A model generated the notes under the pieces. The model did no database searches, had not been told where the DNA came from, and was given only the letters and a program-made list of their open reading frames with translations. From the NCBI GenBank assembly GCA_030059675.1, contig JANVYQ010000004.1, positions 62,001-126,000 on the forward strand: a stretch of 64,000 nucleotides of DNA, read 5' to 3'. Origin of the DNA: Candidatus Pelearchaeum maunauluense. Its GTDB lineage: Archaea > Thermoproteota > Nitrososphaeria_A > Caldarchaeales > Caldarchaeaceae. Within the stretch, counting starts at the first letter, position 1. Each line of letters opens with the position of its first letter. Both the position numbers and the translations under genes were made by a program. Below are positions 60,039 to 64,000 of the stretch, one piece after another.

Positions 60039-60614
60039 GCGGCGCTCAGCCTTCTCAAGGTCTTCAGGCGTATCTATGTCAAGTAGCTCTTCCTCACCAA
60101 CCTCAATAAGCCCAGCATTATTGATGTGAGCCAGTATCACGCTCTTCGCTCCCGCGTCGCCAGCGAGTTTCATCAGCTCTGGGAAAAGTTTTCGCGAGAA
60201 TATGGCTGGGTTCATCGGCTCACGCCCACGCGAAGCAGCCACAACATCATAACCACCATCTAGAAACATGGCTAAGAGCCGTCTTAGGGTATTTCCCGAT
60301 ACCAGCGGCTGGTCTCCCAAGAGGAGGAGAAGCCCATCAGCCATCGGCTCAGCCCACCTAGCGGCGATTCTTATTGAGGAGGAGAGTCCCTCCCATGGAG
60401 ACTGGTTAACCAGCAGCGCGAAGCCCTCCAAGCTGGTGAAAAACCGTTCATAACCAGGCTTGACCACCAGAGCCTTATATCGTATATCTAGTGGAGACAG
60501 GCTATCTATTACCCAATCAACAACACGTTTCCCACGTAGTTTCTTGAGGAGCTTATCATCTCCAAACCTGGTTGATAAACCAGCCGCTAACACCGCAGCG
60601 GCAATGTTACGCAT
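60024..60614 (-). CDS. MocA-like nucleotidyltransferase (molybdenum cofactor cytidylyltransferase-like)
   Basis: A 196-residue nucleotidyltransferase: VLAAGLSTRFGDDKLLKKLRGK is the NTP-binding start, LVNQSPWEGLSSSIRIA and LLLLLGDQPLVSG the metal and acceptor blocks, GDAGAKSV and the ending DIDTPEDLEKAE complete the MocA pattern. Such enzymes add CMP (or GMP) to molybdopterin. A sulfite oxidase-like Mo protein is encoded near 4.5 kb. Overlaps the regulator's 3' end by 15 bases. Confidence 0.8.
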   Translation of the reverse strand: MRNIAAAVLAAGLSTRFGDDKLLKKLRGKRVVDWVIDSLSPLDIRYKALVVKPGYERFFTSLEGFALLVNQSPWEGLSSSIRIAARWAEPMADGLLLLLGDQPLVSGNTLRRLLAMFLDGGYDVVAASRGREPMNPAIFSRKLFPELMKLAGDAGAKSVILAHINNAGLIEVGEEELLDIDTPEDLEKAERRLGRL

Positions 60615-60671
60615 GCAAGGGAGTTGTTGGTGTGAGAAATATTTAAGATAAATCGCCTATTGCTTGAGGTT

Positions 60672-61085
60672 ATGCTGGGACATATCTCAAAGACTCAGGA
60701 GCCTGCTACTTGTGTTGTATGTAAGCGCGAAGGAAGGCCTGGGGAGCAGTTTCACTACATAACCGGCCTGGGCGCCGTCTGTATGCGCTGCGGCCTAGAG
60801 CTGGTTGATTGTAGCTCATGTGGTAAGAAGGTTAAGCGAATCACGATTACCGTTTTGAGGGGGAGAGCCTTGTGTCTAACATGCTATAAGGCCGAGCGCG
60901 AGCGTGGCGAGAAGCGTATCCTAAAAGAGGTGGTGGCGGACAGCCTAGAGGCGTTAATGAAGAAAGTTGCGGAATCAACACCAGAGGGCTTTAGGTTCGT
61001 TGGCGTCAGGCTGAAGACAAGCTCAAAAACAACATGGCAAGCCGAGTATGAACGAGAAGATATCTTTGAAATGAGATGCAGCTAG
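60672..61085 (+). CDS. zinc-ribbon protein with two CxxC-type modules
   Basis: A 137-residue protein. CVVCKREG ... CMRCGLELVDCSSCGKKV ... CLTCYK gives four CxxC knuckles, a LIM- or rubredoxin-like arrangement near residues 15-70. The C-terminal 60 residues are an alpha/beta segment (LEALMKKVAESTPEGFRFVGVRLK). No catalytic residues; function unknown. ATG chosen because AAATATTTAAG lies about 30 bases upstream. The cdvB gene follows after 114 bases. Confidence 0.6.
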   Translation: MLGHISKTQEPATCVVCKREGRPGEQFHYITGLGAVCMRCGLELVDCSSCGKKVKRITITVLRGRALCLTCYKAERERGEKRILKEVVADSLEALMKKVAESTPEGFRFVGVRLKTSSKTTWQAEYEREDIFEMRCS

Positions 61086-61199
61086 AGTATATGGCCGTGA
61101 TATCTACGCTGGTATTTCCATAAGATTATGAAGCTTATGCTTTGGTTTGAAAGATATTAAATCGGAATCAGCGCAGTAGCGGCGGCGGAGAATTAAGTC

Positions 61200-62000
61200 T
61201 TGAGCGGGGGCTGGAAAAATATCTGGACGCTGTTCAGCAGGCCTGGGGAGCGCATAGAGGTAGTAGAAACAGGCTACGACATGGTAGATGACCGCGAGGA
61301 GTTCAGACTTAGGATAGAGAAATCCCTATCCCAGCTCAGAGGGCAGATTGAGCGGCTCAACAACAAGTACAGAGAACTGGCCGCGAGGAACAAGCTATAT
61401 TTCGAGAAATGTATCGAGGCACTGGTAGCTAGGGACGAGGAGAGGGCTAAGATATACGCCTCCGAGATAGCTGAGATTAAGAAGCTGGCCAAGATAATAA
61501 TACATAGCCAGCTTGTCCTGCTCCAGATAAGGATTAGGCTGGAGAGCATCCTAGAGCTAGGGGAGGTTCTCGTCCTAGTAAGGCCGCTCATAACCCTGCT
61601 GGAGAATGTGCGCACAGAGATAGCTGATGTAGTCCCAGAAGCTTCGGAAAACCTCCGCTCACTCGCCAACACGATAGAGAACTTCATAACCGAGTCCGAG
61701 ACGTATGTCGAGCCACCGCCCAGCCAGGCTCTTGAAGAACTCTCAGACGAAGCTAACTTCATCCTAAACGAGGCCAGGAGGATAGCCGCTGAGAAGGTGA
61801 AAGAACACTTCCCAGATATACCAACGCTCACAGAGGAGGAGAAGGCAGTATATTCCTACGTGATGTCCAACCAAAATGAGGAGCTGGACCTGGACGAGTG
61901 CGCATCGCAGCTGGGGATAAGACCCGAAAACCTACAGGAGATATTGAGGAGATTGCAGGAGAAGGGACTGATAGAGATACAGATAGGGGAGGTTAGCTAG
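61200..62000 (+). CDS. cdvB: ESCRT-III-like cell division protein CdvB
   Basis: A 266-residue protein starting at TTG. Residues 35-150 are the Snf7-type helical bundle (LSQLRGQIERLNNKYRELAA, KKLAKIIIHSQLVLLQIRIRLE), 165-200 hold an acidic linker with a possible Vps4-binding motif, and residues 205-262 form a winged helix (LTEEEKAVYSYVMSNQ...LGIRPENLQEILRRLQEKGLI). CdvB polymers constrict membranes at division. It is convergent with cdvC; the coding ends overlap by 8 bases. AAAGATATTAAATCGG upstream is a plausible promoter. Confidence 0.85.
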   Translation: MSGGWKNIWTLFSRPGERIEVVETGYDMVDDREEFRLRIEKSLSQLRGQIERLNNKYRELAARNKLYFEKCIEALVARDEERAKIYASEIAEIKKLAKIIIHSQLVLLQIRIRLESILELGEVLVLVRPLITLLENVRTEIADVVPEASENLRSLANTIENFITESETYVEPPPSQALEELSDEANFILNEARRIAAEKVKEHFPDIPTLTEEEKAVYSYVMSNQNEELDLDECASQLGIRPENLQEILRRLQEKGLIEIQIGEVS

Positions 62001-63108
62001 TCCCATACTTCTCCTGCCATTTCAACAGCTTCTGCATATTCTCCAGAGCTATTGATGGTCGTCTCTTCTTCAGAACTTCCAGAAAATCATCCATGGTTAT
62101 TGGTCTTGGGTTTCCGTCGCCGCTTCCAGAGGAGAAGAGCTCATTAACCACACGAAGCTGTGCCTCCATGCATACGTCATGTATATCTGCCGCAGAATAG
62201 CCATCAGACATAACAGCGAGCTGATGTAAATCAACGCCAACATCAAGCTTCAAGCCACTCGTATACATGGTGAACAACTGCTTACGCGCCTCCAAGTCTG
62301 GTAAGGGAACGTAGATGCGCTTCTGGAATCTCCTGATGAATGGCTCGTCCAGATACCAGGGCTTATTCGTTGCTGCTATGACGTAGATATACTCCTTCTT
62401 GCCCTTGCTCAGTATTCCATCCATCTCCTTTACGAGCTGGTTTCTTACCCTAGCTTCTCCCCCAACTTCCAGGAACCTCTCCGCCGTGAGCGAGTCAACC
62501 TCGTCTATGAAGATTATCGCTGGCTTTCCCTTGCTGGCCACCTGCCTGGCCTGGCTGAAGAGGCGTGCCACGTTTCTCTCAGACTCTCCGAGCCACTTGG
62601 ACATTATCGTAGCAGCGTCAACGACGAAGTAATGCGCGTCAATCTCCTTTGCTACGGCAGCCGCGAGGAGCGTCTTACCGCATCCAGGGGGGCCGAATAC
62701 CAGAATCCCACGCGGCCAACCAAGCGGAAAGAGGTCTGGCCTCCTAACAGGAAACACTATGCTCTGCCTAATCGCCTTCTTAGCCTCCTCAATATTCACT
62801 ATGTCGTCCCACGATACCTGCGGCTTATGACGTAGTATAGTGTCGTTGAATGTTACTTTCTGCTGCTGTGTTACTGCTAGCTTATGCTGCTCAGCTACCC
62901 CCAGCTTCTCAATACGCGCCTCATACTGGCTTATCTTCTCGACGAAGACCTTACGCAGCGCCTGGTCTTGAGTTAGGTTATAGAGCTTCCACAGCAGGTC
63001 TATCGCTTCGCGGTATCTCTTTACAGCCTTAGCTGTCTGTCCTATCCTGTCATAATAAACAGCCTCACGGGCCTTGTATGCTGCTATCCTCTCCAGCTCG
63101 GCGAACAT
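61993..63108 (-). CDS. cdvC: Vps4-like AAA ATPase CdvC
   Basis: A 371-residue protein. The N-terminal MIT domain (residues 1-70: AREAVYYDRIGQTAKAVKRYREAIDLL) binds ESCRT-III. The AAA domain has Walker A GPPGCGKT (139-146), Walker B IIFIDEVDS (198-206) and the arginine finger region near 265 (RRFQKRIYVPLP). The substrate-threading loop contains the KWL triplet at 171-173. It disassembles CdvB polymers at division. Its tail-to-tail placement with cdvB differs from the cdvABC operon of Sulfolobus. Confidence 0.92.
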   Translation of the reverse strand: MFAELERIAAYKAREAVYYDRIGQTAKAVKRYREAIDLLWKLYNLTQDQALRKVFVEKISQYEARIEKLGVAEQHKLAVTQQQKVTFNDTILRHKPQVSWDDIVNIEEAKKAIRQSIVFPVRRPDLFPLGWPRGILVFGPPGCGKTLLAAAVAKEIDAHYFVVDAATIMSKWLGESERNVARLFSQARQVASKGKPAIIFIDEVDSLTAERFLEVGGEARVRNQLVKEMDGILSKGKKEYIYVIAATNKPWYLDEPFIRRFQKRIYVPLPDLEARKQLFTMYTSGLKLDVGVDLHQLAVMSDGYSAADIHDVCMEAQLRVVNELFSSGSGDGNPRPITMDDFLEVLKKRRPSIALENMQKLLKWQEKYGTS

Positions 63109-63232
63109 CTTTCACCTCCTTCCGCGGCCTATTCTGCTATCAGGGCTACGCCGAGAACGTTATATAGACTAGCCTCGCCCAACCAGATAGCATTATCCAG
63201 GTATTTACTGTATAATCATGATGAATCCAACC

Positions 63233-63685
63233 TCATAATTCTTCTTTCACCGCCGAGAAGGAGACGCATGTTACTGTCTTGCCCACACCCTCTATTGAAC
63301 GGAGCTTATCTATCACCAGGGAACCTATTGATTGCATGGACTCGCCGCGCACTTTCAGCAGTATGTCCCACTCTCCAGATATTAGGTGAACCTCCACAAC
63401 GTCATCCATGGCTGCTATCTCTTCTGCAAGTTTCTTCTGCGATATTCCTGAGCCAGGTACGAAGGAGACTAGGATGAAGGCGGTGGTCGGCTTTCCCATC
63501 TTGGCATAATCGAGTCTTACTGTGAATTTCTTGATTATTGACTGGCTTTTGAGCCGTTTTATACGCTCTTGCACGGTTGTTCGGGGCATCTTGAGCTTTG
63601 ACGCCAGCGTGGTTATGCTCTGGCTAGAATCCTGCAATAGCTCCTGCAAGATTCGTTGGTCCTTCTCATCTAATTTTGCCTGCAT
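63233..63685 (-). CDS. Lrp/AsnC-family transcriptional regulator
   Basis: A 150-residue regulator: DEKDQRILQELLQDSSQSITTLASKLKMPRTTVQERIKRLK is the helix-turn-helix (outline), and residues 70-150 the ligand-binding RAM/ferredoxin-like domain (TTAFILVSFVPGSG, VVEVHLISGEWDILLKVRGE). A start at ATG giving MQAKLDEKDQ was chosen over an upstream ATG 15 codons earlier because family members start just before LDEKD. Divergent from HMG-CoA synthase, which it may regulate. Confidence 0.83.
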   Translation of the reverse strand: MQAKLDEKDQRILQELLQDSSQSITTLASKLKMPRTTVQERIKRLKSQSIIKKFTVRLDYAKMGKPTTAFILVSFVPGSGISQKKLAEEIAAMDDVVEVHLISGEWDILLKVRGESMQSIGSLVIDKLRSIEGVGKTVTCVSFSAVKEEL

Positions 63686-63807
63686 GCTCTCGGTGTTTCT
63701 GTTCCTGGAGGTCGTTAAACTTTCTTTCATTCGTCATTCGTCTATAACGTGGAAGGCAGATAACTAAATACTTTTAAAGAATCCACCCCCACCACAAATG
63801 AGCAACT

Positions 63808-64000
63808 ATGCCGCAGATAAGGGACGCAGCTATTCACGGTTATGGTGGCTATGTGCCGCGTCTCCGCATAAAGGCTACGGAAATTGCACGTATCTGGGGT
63901 AAGGAGAGCGGCGAGGTTCCCATTAAGGAGAAGGCGGTTGCAGCGATTGACGAAGACGCTATAACTATGGCCATAGAGGCATCTCGCTACGCTATACGTA
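63808..64000 (+). CDS. hydroxymethylglutaryl-CoA synthase, N-terminal part (cut by window edge)
   Basis: The frame runs off the right edge with 64 residues visible. AAIHGYGGYVPRLRIKATEIARIWGK followed by KEKAVAAIDEDAITMAIEASRYAI (parts) is the N-terminal pattern of archaeal HMG-CoA synthase, the enzyme that starts the mevalonate route by condensing acetoacetyl-CoA with acetyl-CoA. Catalytic residues lie outside the window. Acetyl-CoA acetyltransferase and OB-fold genes often follow in archaea but cannot be seen. The Lrp gene is divergent upstream. Confidence 0.82.
   Translation, partial: MPQIRDAAIHGYGGYVPRLRIKATEIARIWGKESGEVPIKEKAVAAIDEDAITMAIEASRYAIR

Noticed and set aside
1..64000. CRISPR arrays, insertion sequences, prophage or integration sites
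   Set aside because: No regularly spaced repeats, transposase or integrase motifs, or paired direct repeats were seen on reading both strands.

Overview
The window comes from a thermophilic archaeon of the TACK group and looks most like an Aigarchaeota/Caldiarchaeum-type lineage. Seen directly: reverse gyrase (a hyperthermophile marker), crenactin, FtsZ and ESCRT-III/Vps4 (CdvB/CdvC) genes in one 52-kb stretch, archaeal N-glycosylation genes, isoprenoid lipid genes, ATG/GTG/TTG starts with little leader sequence, and introns in all four tRNA genes. The lineage is an inference from this combination. Nothing looks like an insertion sequence, prophage or CRISPR array. Genes are packed tightly, and seven convergent pairs overlap by exactly four bases, so that both stop codons share one YTAG tetranucleotide.

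Layout. 1-10 kb: a partial cyclotransferase-like gene, a large SF2 helicase, redox enzymes, a proton-pumping pyrophosphatase, a deaminase-like amidohydrolase with lost catalytic residues, PUA and PAP2 proteins. 10-14 kb: tRNA-Leu, DsrE and THUMP proteins, the crenactin operon with a candidate arcadin-2-like partner, an unidentified structured RNA and a tRNA-Gly. 14-21 kb: metG (start codon out of frame), nop10, a PAC2 protein, aglB beside a candidate OST3/OST6-like gene, a RadB-like ATPase and tRNA-Cys. 21-30 kb: a membrane-anchored winged-helix regulator with a palindrome upstream, a radical SAM protein, coaD, tldD, PDCD5, gcvH, a possible arcadin-1. 30-42 kb: thrS, sufS, a beta-oxidation fusion with SCP2, an RHH-ftsZ operon, prenyl synthase, adenosine-specific kinase, peroxiredoxin. 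42-50 kb: VIT1, mtnA interrupted by a predicted 34-nt BHB intron, sugar and glycan genes, and a ribophorin-I-like membrane protein. 50-64 kb: tRNA-Arg, reverse gyrase, asparagine synthetase, glutamate synthase-like protein, glmS with a palindrome shared with a divergent regulator, cdvB/cdvC tail to tail, an Lrp regulator and the start of HMG-CoA synthase.

How the genes fit together. Three cytoskeletal or division systems (actin, tubulin-like, ESCRT) coexist. GlmS (amino sugar supply), the GT4 phosphoglycosyltransferase, the nucleotide-sugar dehydrogenase, the Gfo/Idh oxidoreductase and AglB make a plausible N-glycan route. Candidate OST3/6- and OST1-like membrane proteins raise the possibility of a multi-subunit oligosaccharyltransferase. 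HMG-CoA synthase, the prenyl synthase, PAP2 and the CDP-alcohol transferase belong to ether-lipid metabolism.

The most notable observations are the mtnA intron, the candidate OST subunits, the crenactin neighbour with a C-terminal peptide, the tRNA introns (one a complete strict BHB at position 8/9), and two genes whose natural start codons are one base out of frame at AAAA runs.
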